From Mycobacterium sp. Root135 (GTDB taxonomy: Bacteria > Actinomycetota > Actinomycetes > Mycobacteriales > Mycobacteriaceae): DNA of 64,000 nucleotides. Below, piece by piece: positions 27,201 to 35,112 of the stretch. A program made the position numbers and the translations under genes. How positions within the stretch are numbered: the first letter of the stretch is position 1; each line of letters begins with the position of its first letter. The DNA lies in NCBI RefSeq assembly GCF_001426545.1, contig NZ_LMEZ01000008.1:62001-126000 (forward strand), in the 5' to 3' direction. The notes under the pieces were generated by a model. It was not told where the DNA came from and searched no databases. It saw only the letters and a list, made by a program, of their open reading frames with translations.

Positions 27201-27782
27201 GGCATGATCCTCGCCCACCGCAGCTATGCGGGTCAGCTCAACGTCCCAGACATGTTCACCCGCTTGATCTTCAGCGTGCTGGCCACCGGTCTGGCGCCGA
27301 CGTCGTTCTACGCGAGGGACGCCGACGGGCACCGGCAGCGTTCGCACTACGACGGTCTGCCGGTGGACTTCGTCGCCGAGGCGATCACGACACTCGGGGC
27401 CGAGACGAAGACCGGGTTCCGGTCCCTGGACGTGATGAACCCCCACGACGACGGGATCTCGCTTGACGTGTTCGTCGACTGGCTGGTCGAGTCGGGTCGT
27501 CGCATCGCCCGCATCGACGACTACGACGAGTGGTTCCGGCGCTTCGAGACCGCTCTTCGCGCCTTGCCCGAGCACCAGCGGCAGCAGTCGGTGCTGCCGC
27601 TGCTGCATGCCTACCGCCGGCCCGAGGCACCCGTCCAGGGTTCGCTGGCACCGGCCGAGGCGTTCCAGGCGGCCGTGCGCGCCGCGAAGATCGGTGTGGA
27701 CCAGGACGTTCCGCACCTGACCCAGGACTTCATCGGCAAGTACGTATCGGACTTGCGACTGCTCGACGTCCTGACTTCGTAA
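24252..27782 (+). CDS. car: Carboxylic acid reductase
   Basis: This is a 1176-residue three-domain enzyme that reduces aryl or fatty acids to aldehydes with ATP and NADPH. The adenylation domain (to ~650) contains ILYTSGSTGAPKGA. The peptidyl-carrier domain has the phosphopantetheine Ser687 in DLGGDSLSAL. The terminal reductase domain has TGANGYLGKF (from residue 784) and catalytic Tyr956 and Lys960 in YGNSK. It needs a phosphopantetheinyl transferase, which is not in the window. The ATG at 24252 follows GAGG by five bases. It is divergent from HxlR and has no obvious co-transcribed partner. Length and order match mycobacterial CARs. Confidence 0.95.
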   Translation: MTIDVSPQAAAVDRTAALLAKDPQIQRAAPKPDVVAAARAPGLRLAEVLATFVDGYGDRPAIGSRARSVVTDPGTGRRVALLRPEFDTTSYRELWSDVTAVANAWSQASDAPVRAGDFVATIGFASGDYLTVDLVCGYLGLVAVPLQHNAPVSRLQPILAETEPVVLAVSAAYLDLAVESALGSPSLRRLVVFDYSADVDDDRDRLEAATARLAAEGMDVVVETLGAAAERGRALPQTPPYTGGDLDRLAMILYTSGSTGAPKGAMWTEKMVATLWTLPLKAPDAPVVNVNFLPLNHLGGRIPLSSAFQAGGTSYFVPESDLSTLFEDWSLVRPTDVGLVPRVVDMLFQRYQHGVERLVSHGVDEATADTLAKAELREHVFGGRVVGGFVSTAPLSAEMKTFIESCLDATLTDAYGLTEIGAVTSDGIIVRPLVIDYKLVDVPELGYFNTDRPYPRGELLVKSNGATPGYYKRPEVTAEVFDADGYYRTGDVMAEIAPDHLVYVDRRNNVIKLSQGEFVAVANLEAVYAGAPLVRQIFLYGNSERAALLAVVVPTEDALVRFDGDSAGLKAALLQTLSQTAREAELQSYELPADILVEETPFSAANGLLSGVGKLLRPKLKDHYGAALEQTYADLDGARADELRALLDAAASQPVVDSVVQAAQALLGISGSGPEPTDKFLDLGGDSLSALTFSNLLQDVFGVEMPVGVIIGPTTTLADIAAYVERERSGESAGATFGSAHGVGATVVRASDLTLDKFLPADLLSNAVALPPVSADEPRNVLLTGANGYLGKFLALDWLQRLSGVGGTLVCLVRGDDVPSARARLEAVFDGEDPALLDQFRRLAEKHLVVIVGDVAQPRFGLDEGAWQRLADNVDLVVHPAALVNHVLPYSQLFGPNVVGTAEVIRLAITSRRKPVAYVSTVSVAMTVDPARFEEDGDIRTVSAERPVDDSYANGYGNSKWAGEVLLREAHDLCGLPVTVFRSGMILAHRSYAGQLNVPDMFTRLIFSVLATGLAPTSFYARDADGHRQRSHYDGLPVDFVAEAITTLGAETKTGFRSLDVMNPHDDGISLDVFVDWLVESGRRIARIDDYDEWFRRFETALRALPEHQRQQSVLPLLHAYRRPEAPVQGSLAPAEAFQAAVRAAKIGVDQDVPHLTQDFIGKYVSDLRLLDVLTS

Positions 27783-27870
27783 CCGGCGCGCGGCGTTTCG
27801 GGGCGCCAAGGCGGCGGTGACGGGGGTGGCGAACTAGGTTGGTGTCTTCCGGCGACGACAGGGGACCACC

Positions 27871-29100
27871 ATGGGACGCGGCACGACGTTCGGCGCCGTC
27901 GGCGCATGTGCGCTGATGCTCGTCGGCTGTGGTGGCTCGGGCGGCAACGAACAGGCTGCAGCGCAGAGCCCCAGTTCGGCGAGCAGCACCGCGGCGCCGC
28001 GGCCCGTCATCAGCCCGTCGGTGCTCGACGCGGGCGCCTACCCGACCTCGCCGCGCCCACCGCTCGGCGTCGCGGGTAATCCGGCCACCGGGGCGGTGGC
28101 CGACGCCCAGCACATGGCCGACTTCGTGATCGGCCCATGGGAGGTCGACGACAAGCTCGTCGGCACCTATCTCAACAGCTACTACGTGCTGAATTCGGCC
28201 GACGGCTTGAAGCAGTTGGGTCCAGAGGGAGTGGCGACTGCGGCGGGCCAGGCCGGGATGATCAACGGATTCGCCTCAGCCCGGCAGATTCAGGCCGAAG
28301 CGGCCGACCAGGACGCCGGCCGCGAGGCGATGGTGAACGCCGTGCTGCGCTTCCCGAATCCGGCGGCGGCGGTGGCAGCCAGCACCGCGATGGGTGAGGC
28401 CGCGGCCAGGCAACCCGTCAAGGGCGTCACCCCGACGGTGGTGACCATCCCCGGCCATCCCGACTCCGTCGCCTCGACCTATCCGTTCACGCCGAGCGGC
28501 ACCGCTCAGCCCAGGGCCACCGTGCGTTCGTTCACACCCCATGGTCCGTACGTGTTCATGCACTTCGTCCAGTCCGTCGACGGCGTCGACCGTGCGACGA
28601 GCCTGGTGGCCAAGGCGGTCGACGCCCAGGGGCCTGCGATCGACGAGTTCGTGCCCGCAGGTGACCTCGCCGCAGTCCCGCTCGACCCGACCGGGCTGTT
28701 GGCCAAGACCCTGCCCGCCGGCGTGGACGAGGCCGCGAAGAATGCGGTGTACGCGACGAGGGGAGCGGAGCACTTCCAGAGCAACCCGGTTGCCTCTGAG
28801 ACGCTGTTCTCCGACACCGGAACCACCCAGGTCGCGATGGGCAGCACGAACGTCTACCAGACCAAGGACGACGGTGCCGCGGTCATGATCACCAACGCGT
28901 TCAGCCAGGAGATGACGTCGGACGGGATGGCGATCGCCGACACGGTCACGGCCCTGCCCGACAGCCACTGCTACGCGCTGACGCAGGCGTTCTACTGCGT
29001 GGCGCCTGCAGGCCGGTACGCGATCGAGGCGCGTAGCGCGCAGCTTGCCGACGTGCACCAGCAGCTGTCCGCCCAGTACGTCATGCTCACGGCCAAGTAG
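27871..29100 (+). CDS. DUF7373-like lipoprotein
   Basis: This is a 409-residue predicted lipoprotein with a short signal peptide and lipobox LVGC (Cys at ~residue 20), then a Ser/Ala-rich linker. The body alternates AMVNAVLRFPNPAAAVAAST, GHPDSVASTYPF and HGPYVFMHFVQSVDG. This is the layout of the actinobacterial DUF7373 family often seen in mycobacterial envelope proteins. Function is unknown. It is followed two bases later by the TIGR02444 gene, so the two may share a transcript. Confidence 0.72.
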   Translation: MGRGTTFGAVGACALMLVGCGGSGGNEQAAAQSPSSASSTAAPRPVISPSVLDAGAYPTSPRPPLGVAGNPATGAVADAQHMADFVIGPWEVDDKLVGTYLNSYYVLNSADGLKQLGPEGVATAAGQAGMINGFASARQIQAEAADQDAGREAMVNAVLRFPNPAAAVAASTAMGEAAARQPVKGVTPTVVTIPGHPDSVASTYPFTPSGTAQPRATVRSFTPHGPYVFMHFVQSVDGVDRATSLVAKAVDAQGPAIDEFVPAGDLAAVPLDPTGLLAKTLPAGVDEAAKNAVYATRGAEHFQSNPVASETLFSDTGTTQVAMGSTNVYQTKDDGAAVMITNAFSQEMTSDGMAIADTVTALPDSHCYALTQAFYCVAPAGRYAIEARSAQLADVHQQLSAQYVMLTAK

Positions 29101-29102
29101 GC

Positions 29103-29615
29103 GTGTCGGACTCCCTGAACGACTTCGCGTTGGCGGTCTACGCCGCCGACGGTGTGTCCGGTGCGTGCCTGACCCTGCAGGACCGCCTCGACGTCGACGT
29201 GAACGTGGTGTTGTTCGCCGCGTATCTCGGCGCGGTGCGTGCCGAAAGCCTCAGCGCCGCAGGGCTCGTCGCCGCGCTGGACCGCGTCGGCGATTGGCAT
29301 CGCGAGGTGGTGCAACCGTTGCGGTCCGTCCGGCGGCGGCTCAAGGCCCACCCGGCCGAGGCACCGACCGCGACGGCTGCCGCTCAGTTGCGCGCGGACG
29401 TCCAACGGCTGGAGATCGACGCGGAAATGGTCGAACTCGCCGAGCTCGGTGCATTGGCAGCCACGGGGTTTCAGCCCGTTGCGTCCGGGACGGCGGCCGA
29501 ACGCGCGACCGAGGCGATGGGCACGGTGGTCGGCGACGAACTCGACGCCGAGCTGCGCGCCGCGGTAGGAGTCATCGCCTCGGCGGCTGCGTCGTGGGCG
29601 GCCCGGTCGGCCTGA
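29103..29615 (+). CDS. TIGR02444/DUF2390 family protein
   Basis: This is a 170-residue soluble helical protein opening SLNDFALAVYAADGVSGACLTLQDRLDVDVNVVLFAAYLG, the conserved N-terminus of the TIGR02444 (DUF2390) family, whose function is unknown. A GTG start follows the lipoprotein stop by two bases. The last 145 bases overlap the converging EamA gene on the other strand, an unusually long tail-to-tail overlap. Confidence 0.78.
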   Translation: MSDSLNDFALAVYAADGVSGACLTLQDRLDVDVNVVLFAAYLGAVRAESLSAAGLVAALDRVGDWHREVVQPLRSVRRRLKAHPAEAPTATAAAQLRADVQRLEIDAEMVELAELGALAATGFQPVASGTAAERATEAMGTVVGDELDAELRAAVGVIASAAASWAARSA

Positions 29616-30493
29616 CCCTCGGCGTTTCTGGCCAGGTAGGTGCCCGCCAGGATCAGCACGGCACCGACCACGCCGACGATCGTCACCGGATCGCCTCCCA
29701 CCATGACTCCGATCGCGGCCGCCCACAGTGGCTCGGTGCCCAGCAGCACGCTCACCCTGGCGGCAGACGTGCGGCGCGCGGCCCACATCTGGACGACGAA
29801 CGCGAAGACCGTGCACGTCAGCGCCAAGTGGAGCACCAGGACCCACGAGTGCGCGGTCAGATGGGCGGCGACCTCGACCACACCGCGTTCGGTCGTCACC
29901 GAAAGAACGACGAAAACCGCTAGTGCGACCACGAATTGGACGAGTGTCGTCCGCGCGGGGTCGAGCTCCCGGCCCGCGGACGCCCGCGAGATCACGATCA
30001 CGTGCACCGAACGTGCCGCGGCTGCAAGCAGCATCAGGACGTCACCGAGGCTCGGCACGGCAAAGCCGCCGTTCTGGGTCAGGAGGCCGACGCCGGCCAC
30101 CGCCATGGCGACGGCGCCGTAGAACGTGGCCGGCAGGCGGGGGACGCCGACGCGTCGGTCGAGCAGTGGCGTGATGACGATCGTCAACGAGATGATGAGA
30201 CCGGCGTTGGCGGCGGAGGTCTTGGTGACCCCGAAGGTCTCGAGCGCCAGGATCACGCTGAGGATCGTGCCGAACACCGAACCCCATGCCACCTCGGCGC
30301 GCACGAGCCCGCGCAGCCGCGGTGCCACGACGAGGGCGAGGCCGATCACGGCAAGGCCGAATCTGATTGCCAGGAAGCCGAATACGCCGTCACCGGTGAC
30401 GGCGTCCTTGGCGGCGAGGTAGCTCGATCCCCACGCAACGGCGACCGCGAGCAAGGCGAGGTCGACGGTGCGCGGGTTCGTGGTGGGTGTCAC
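29471..30493 (-). CDS. EamA/DMT family transporter
   Basis: This is a 340-residue drug/metabolite-type transporter with ten hydrophobic helices from residue ~10 to ~290, made of two EamA repeats (AVAWGSSYLAAKDAV and later TCTVFAFVVQMWAARRTSAARVSVLLGTEPLWAA). The final ~50 residues are low-complexity Ala/Ser-rich and lie entirely over the TIGR02444 gene. The tail may therefore be a late extension past an ancestral stop codon. It is divergent from the LysR gene, which may control it. The substrate is unknown. Confidence 0.85.
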   Translation of the reverse strand: MTPTTNPRTVDLALLAVAVAWGSSYLAAKDAVTGDGVFGFLAIRFGLAVIGLALVVAPRLRGLVRAEVAWGSVFGTILSVILALETFGVTKTSAANAGLIISLTIVITPLLDRRVGVPRLPATFYGAVAMAVAGVGLLTQNGGFAVPSLGDVLMLLAAAARSVHVIVISRASAGRELDPARTTLVQFVVALAVFVVLSVTTERGVVEVAAHLTAHSWVLVLHLALTCTVFAFVVQMWAARRTSAARVSVLLGTEPLWAAAIGVMVGGDPVTIVGVVGAVLILAGTYLARNAEGQADRAAHDAAAEAMTPTAARSSASSSSPTTVPIASVARSAAVPDATG

Positions 30494-30564
30494 GGGTCAA
30501 TCGTGAGCGGGGAGGTATCGGTAGACAAGCGAAACTAACTTCCGATAATGAGTAGGATTTCTAC

Positions 30565-31458
30565 ATGGATGTCGAGCGGCTGCGGCTGCTGCGAGAACTC
30601 GCCGAACGCGGCACCGTGAACGCCGTGGCCCGGGCGATGTCGCTGACTCCGTCCGCGGTGTCCCAGCAGCTCAAGATCCTGCAGCGCGAGGCGGGGGTGC
30701 CACTGCTCGAGCCCGACGGGCGGCGGGTCCGGCTCACCGACGCGGGCCGCACCCTGGTCGCGCGGACCGACGAGGTGCTCGCCGCGCTGGATCGCGCCCA
30801 CGCGGACATGGATGGCTACCGGACCACGCCCCGCGGCACCGTCCGGGTGGTGATGTTCCCGTCGGGTGCGGCAATGCTGTTGGCGGGCCTCATCACTCGC
30901 GCGGCCGAGTTGGGCGTGGAGGTGCTCGGCCGCGACGTCGACCAGCCCGCGGCGAACGCGCCCGCACTGCTGGCCGACGCCGACGTCGTGGTGGTGCACC
31001 GCGACGCGCGCGACACGACGCAACTGAGCCCGCGGCTGGACACCACCGTGCTGCTGAGGGAACCCTTCGACGTGCTGCTACCTCCCGGCCACCGCCTCGC
31101 AGGCCAGGACGAGGTGGCACTGCGGGATCTGGCCGAGGAGTCGTGGGTGGGCGTCGAGGGCGGCCTCGTCCTCGACGACGTGATGCGGTCGCTGGCCGCG
31201 GTGTCGGAAGTGCAACCACGAATCGTGCAACGGGTCAACGACTTCCGCGTCGTCGAGGAGTTGGTGCTCGCCGGGGTCGGGATAGCGCTGATGCCGCGCT
31301 ACTCCATGGGGGTTCGCGACCTGGTGCGCAAGCCGCTCGGCGGGGTGCGGGCCGCCCGTCGCATCGAGGCCGTGACCCGCACCGGTGCGGCCACCCGTCC
31401 GGCCGTTGCGGCCGTCGTCGAGATCCTGGTGGAGTTGGCCGCTGACGTCGCGCGGTAG
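30565..31458 (+). CDS. LysR family transcriptional regulator
   Basis: This is a 297-residue LysR regulator. The N-terminal winged helix reads RLRLLRELAERGTVNAVARAMSLTPSAVSQQLKILQREAGVPLLEPDGRRVRLT, followed by the effector-binding domain (HRLAGQDEVALRDLAEESWVG and RVNDFRVVEELVLAGVGIALMPRY). It is divergent from the EamA transporter with a 71-base intergenic region, the usual arrangement for LysR control of an exporter gene. The effector is unknown. Confidence 0.9.
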   Translation: MDVERLRLLRELAERGTVNAVARAMSLTPSAVSQQLKILQREAGVPLLEPDGRRVRLTDAGRTLVARTDEVLAALDRAHADMDGYRTTPRGTVRVVMFPSGAAMLLAGLITRAAELGVEVLGRDVDQPAANAPALLADADVVVVHRDARDTTQLSPRLDTTVLLREPFDVLLPPGHRLAGQDEVALRDLAEESWVGVEGGLVLDDVMRSLAAVSEVQPRIVQRVNDFRVVEELVLAGVGIALMPRYSMGVRDLVRKPLGGVRAARRIEAVTRTGAATRPAVAAVVEILVELAADVAR

Positions 31459-31506
31459 TCGTCGGCCAAACCATTTCCCATTGCCGTGTAACGCGTCGCC
31501 GACGAG

Positions 31507-32889
31507 GTGACACTGAGGTACGGAGTCAGCGTCGACATCCGCTCCGACAACGGCAACGAATGGGTACACGTGGACGATCACGACCGACCCCCACGCCGCG
31601 GGTTTCCCGCCGGCCTCTGGCGGGCGCTGGAGGAACACCCGCCACCAGGGCTGTCTCGGATCCGATGGCGCAGTCCGCTGCGCGGTCCGTGGCTGACGTC
31701 GGTCTTCGCCTCCGCGCTGCTCGTCGTGCTGCCGATCGTCATCGTCACCGGCCTGCTGTCCTACATTGCGTACGGGCCGAAGTTCGGCCAGGCCATTCCG
31801 TTCGACGTGGGGTGGCTCAAGCTGCCGTCGTTCGACTGGCCGAGCAACCCCAGTTGGCTGTACCGACTGAACCAGGGGCTGCACGTCGGCCTTGGGTTGA
31901 TCATGGTCCCGCTGGTGCTCGCCAAGCTCTGGTCGGTGATCCCTCGGCTCTTCACCTGGCCACCGGCCCGGTCGCTGGCCAGCGTGCTCGAGCGCATCTC
32001 GCTGTTGATGATCGTCGGCGGCGTGCTCTTCGAGATCGTCACCGGTGTGCTGAACATCCAGTACGACTACATCTTCGGGTTCAGTTTTTACACCGCGCAC
32101 TACTTCGGCGCGTGGGTGTTCATCGCGGGTTTCGTCTCTCACGTCGCGATCAAGCTGCCCACGATGATTCGCAGTCTGCGGTCTCGCTCATTCATCACCG
32201 TGCTGCGGACCTCGCGGGCCGACACCGTGCCCGAACCGCTCGACGAGGACGGGTTGGTGGCGCCCGATCCGGATCCGCCAACGCTGAGCCGCCGGGGGAT
32301 TCTGGCGGTCGTCGGCGGTGGCGCGCTGTTGGTGGCGGTGTTGACCGTAGGCCAGACCATCGGCGGCTGGACCCGCCAATTCGCGATCCTGTTGCCGCGG
32401 GGCCGCAGTTACGGCGGCGGACCCAACGACTTCCAGGTCAACCGGACCGCGGCCAGCGCGCGCATCGACCCGGGGTTGACCGGTGACCGGTGGCGTCTGC
32501 AACTGCTCGACGGCCCGGGACCGGTCGTCCTCGACCGCGCCGCATTGGCCGCGATGCCGCAGCACACCGTCGACCTGCCGATCGCCTGCGTCGAGGGCTG
32601 GTCGACCGTCGAGACGTGGACCGGCGTGCGGCTCGCCGACCTCGCCGCCGCGGCGGGGCGACCGGTACCGGGGTCGGCGGTGGTGTCCTCCCTGGAGCGG
32701 TTCGGGGCGTTCAACCGGGCCCGACTGCAGCGCAACCAAGTGCTCAATCCCGATGCGCTACTGGCATTTCGGGTGAACGGCGCGGAGCTGTCACCGGACC
32801 ACGGCTACCCGGCCAGGATCATCGTGCCTGCGCTTCCCGGTGTGCACTGCACCAAGTGGGTGGCCTCCATCGAATTCCGGGAGTCCTGA
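31507..32889 (+). CDS. Membrane molybdopterin-dependent oxidoreductase with cytochrome b-like domain
   Basis: This is a 460-residue fusion. Residues ~60-240 carry four to five membrane helices with His residues (LYRLNQGLHVGLGL, YTAHYFGAWVFIAGFVSH), resembling a di-haem cytochrome b561-type module. After one more helix (~265-290) comes an extracytoplasmic sulphite-oxidase-type molybdopterin domain, with Cys361 in LPIACVEGWS as the probable molybdenum ligand and HGYPARIIVPALPGVHCTKWV near the end. It would move electrons across the membrane to or from an external substrate, which is unknown. The start could be the GTG at 31507 or the in-frame GTG at 31570; neither has a strong ribosome-binding site. 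The stop overlaps the next ATG by one base. Confidence 0.82.
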   Translation: MTLRYGVSVDIRSDNGNEWVHVDDHDRPPRRGFPAGLWRALEEHPPPGLSRIRWRSPLRGPWLTSVFASALLVVLPIVIVTGLLSYIAYGPKFGQAIPFDVGWLKLPSFDWPSNPSWLYRLNQGLHVGLGLIMVPLVLAKLWSVIPRLFTWPPARSLASVLERISLLMIVGGVLFEIVTGVLNIQYDYIFGFSFYTAHYFGAWVFIAGFVSHVAIKLPTMIRSLRSRSFITVLRTSRADTVPEPLDEDGLVAPDPDPPTLSRRGILAVVGGGALLVAVLTVGQTIGGWTRQFAILLPRGRSYGGGPNDFQVNRTAASARIDPGLTGDRWRLQLLDGPGPVVLDRAALAAMPQHTVDLPIACVEGWSTVETWTGVRLADLAAAAGRPVPGSAVVSSLERFGAFNRARLQRNQVLNPDALLAFRVNGAELSPDHGYPARIIVPALPGVHCTKWVASIEFRES

Positions 32890-33392
32890 TGTCCGCCTTC
32901 AGGCGTCTGTACGGAGACCACGTCCTGCACCTCATCGTCCTGGTGGCCGCACTGGCTCTCGGCGCCTACACGATCTCGGTGCTCGGGGTCGACCAGTTGT
33001 TCAACCCCCGGGTGTGGTGGCAGTCGATCGCGGTGTGGTTCGCCGTGGCAGTCATCGGCCACGACCTCATCCTGTTCCCGCTGTATGCGCTCGCCGAGCG
33101 GTTGCTGCCCAAGGGGCGCCGACGTACCGACGCCGATACGGCGCGGCGGGTGCCGATCCTCAACTACCTCCGGTTACCCACCCTCGCAACGGCGTTGACG
33201 TTCGCCATGTTCCTGCCCGGCATCGTCGAGCAGGGCGCCTTCACCTACACCGCGGCGACCGGCCTCACCCAGGAGCCGTACCTCTCGCGGTGGCTGCTGC
33301 TGGTGGCGGGCTTCTACCTGATCAGCGCCGTCTGTTACCTGGTGCGGAGCCTCATGACCAGGACTCGTCCAGCTCACCCAGCGACTCGATGA
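32889..33392 (+). CDS. Four-helix membrane protein, partner of the molybdopterin oxidoreductase
   Basis: This is a 167-residue protein with about four hydrophobic helices and a short basic cytoplasmic loop (LLPKGRRRTDADTARRVPILNYLRLP). No known domain was recognised. The ATG overlaps the upstream stop codon (TGATG), so it is probably a subunit or assembly factor of the molybdopterin enzyme. The last 41 bases overlap the end of the converging ThDP-enzyme gene. Confidence 0.7.
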   Translation: MSAFRRLYGDHVLHLIVLVAALALGAYTISVLGVDQLFNPRVWWQSIAVWFAVAVIGHDLILFPLYALAERLLPKGRRRTDADTARRVPILNYLRLPTLATALTFAMFLPGIVEQGAFTYTAATGLTQEPYLSRWLLLVAGFYLISAVCYLVRSLMTRTRPAHPATR

Positions 33393-35013
33393 GAGCGCTG
33401 TTGACGCTGTAGTCGACCGGGCAGGCGATGACGCTGACCGTGTCGGCCGCCAGCGCCTCGCGCAGAGTCGGCAGCAATTCGTCGGCTGAGGCGATGCGGT
33501 ATCCCTTGGCGCCGAAACTTTCTGCGTAGGCGACGAAGTCGGGATTGGTGAACCGGGTGTCGACGTTGTGGCCGATCTCCAGATCCATCTTCCAACTGAT
33601 CAATCCGTAGGCGTCGTCGACCCAGATCAGGATGACGATGGGGGTGCCGACCCGCAGCGCCGTCTCGATTTCCTGGGAGTTCATCAGGAACGAGCCGTCG
33701 CCGGTGGCCACCAGGACCTTGGCCTCGGGCCGGGCGATCTTCGCGGCGATCGCACCGGGCAGCGTCCACGCCATGGTGGACAGGCCGTTGGAGATCAGGC
33801 ACGTGTTGGGTTCGTAGGTCGGGTAGAGCCGTGCCATCCACATCTTCAACGCCCCGGTGTCGACGAGCACGATGTCGTCGCGTCCCAGTGCTTCCCTGGT
33901 GTCGGCGACGATGCGCGCCGGCGCGAGCGGGAACCTGTCGTCGTCGCGGCCGTTGTCGAGCTCCCGGGTAAGCAGCTCCCTGATGCGCTCCTGCCCGGAC
34001 GTCGGCGGCTGTTCGCGTTTCACGGCGGCGGCCAGCTCGTCGAGGCAGCGCCCGATGTCGGCGTGCAGGCCGACGGCGACGTCGTAGTGCGCGTCGACTT
34101 CGGCCGGAAAGCGGTGGATGTGAATGATCTTCGTGTCGCCGCGGGGGTTGATGCGGACCGGGTCGAACTCCTGGAGTTCGTAGCCCGCCGCCACGATCAC
34201 GTCGGCCTGGTCGAACCCGAAGTTCACGTAGTCGTGACGCATGAAGCCGACCGCGCCCAGTGCCAGGAGATGGTCGTCGGGCATGACGCCCTTGCCGTGG
34301 AACGTGGTGGCCACCGGGATGTCGAGTGTCTCGGCGAAGCGGCGCACCGCGGCTGAGGCATCGGTGCGGGCGGCGCCGTGACCGGCCAGCACCACGGGGT
34401 TGCGGGCGGTCCTGAGAATCTCGGCGGCGCGGGCGATCTGGGTTGCCGAGGGGTCGTCGGGCCGCGGCACGTTGACCCGCAGCGGGACGGCCGCCTCGGG
34501 GGCGTCGGCGGATTCGACGTCCTCCGGGACGGCCAGGTACACCGCGCCGGGGCGCTCCGTTTGGGCGAGCTTGAACGCCTTGCGCACCATCTCGGGCACG
34601 GCGCCGGGCGTCGCGACCAGCGCGGACCACTTGGTGACCGGCGCGAACATCGCAACCAGGTCGACGCCCTGATGCGACTCCTTGTAGCTGCGCCGCATCC
34701 CGACTTGGGCGGAAAGGGCAAGCACCGGAGTCGAATTGGTCGTGGCGTCGGCGACGCCGAGTAGCAGGTTGATGGCACCGGGACCCAGGGTCGCCGAGCA
34801 AACCCCGGCCCGGCCCGTGAGCCGGCCGTAGACCTCCGCCATGAACGACGCACCCTGCTCGTGCCGGGTAAGCACGTATTCGATCGACGATCTCGAGAGC
34901 GCGTCGACCAGCCTGATGTTCTCCTCGCCGGGAATGCCGAAGACGTGGGTGACGCCCTCGTTCTCCAAGCATTCGACGATCAACTCGGCTGTGATGCGAC
35001 TGGGTGCTGCCAT
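33352..35013 (-). CDS. Acetolactate synthase large-subunit-like ThDP enzyme (IlvX-type)
   Basis: This is a 553-residue thiamine diphosphate enzyme. The conserved Glu sits in the FGIPGEENIRLVDAL/RHEQGASFMAEVYG region, and the ThDP-binding block is GDGSFLMNSQEIETALR...NPD. It resembles catabolic acetolactate synthases and the mycobacterial IlvX, which act without a regulatory subunit. No ilvN-like gene is adjacent. The activity, condensing pyruvate to acetolactate, is inferred; other pyruvate-family reactions are possible. The ATG at 35013 is 99 bases from the divergent hydrolase. Confidence 0.85.
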   Translation of the reverse strand: MAAPSRITAELIVECLENEGVTHVFGIPGEENIRLVDALSRSSIEYVLTRHEQGASFMAEVYGRLTGRAGVCSATLGPGAINLLLGVADATTNSTPVLALSAQVGMRRSYKESHQGVDLVAMFAPVTKWSALVATPGAVPEMVRKAFKLAQTERPGAVYLAVPEDVESADAPEAAVPLRVNVPRPDDPSATQIARAAEILRTARNPVVLAGHGAARTDASAAVRRFAETLDIPVATTFHGKGVMPDDHLLALGAVGFMRHDYVNFGFDQADVIVAAGYELQEFDPVRINPRGDTKIIHIHRFPAEVDAHYDVAVGLHADIGRCLDELAAAVKREQPPTSGQERIRELLTRELDNGRDDDRFPLAPARIVADTREALGRDDIVLVDTGALKMWMARLYPTYEPNTCLISNGLSTMAWTLPGAIAAKIARPEAKVLVATGDGSFLMNSQEIETALRVGTPIVILIWVDDAYGLISWKMDLEIGHNVDTRFTNPDFVAYAESFGAKGYRIASADELLPTLREALAADTVSVIACPVDYSVNSALIESLGELDESWS

Positions 35014-35112
35014 TCCCCGAGCCTAGACACCGGGGCAATACCGGGTAGCCGGTAGACCGTTTGGGGGTAAGCGTCGTCGACGCCGGCGGGCCGGCAGGAC
35101 ACGATCGAAGGC

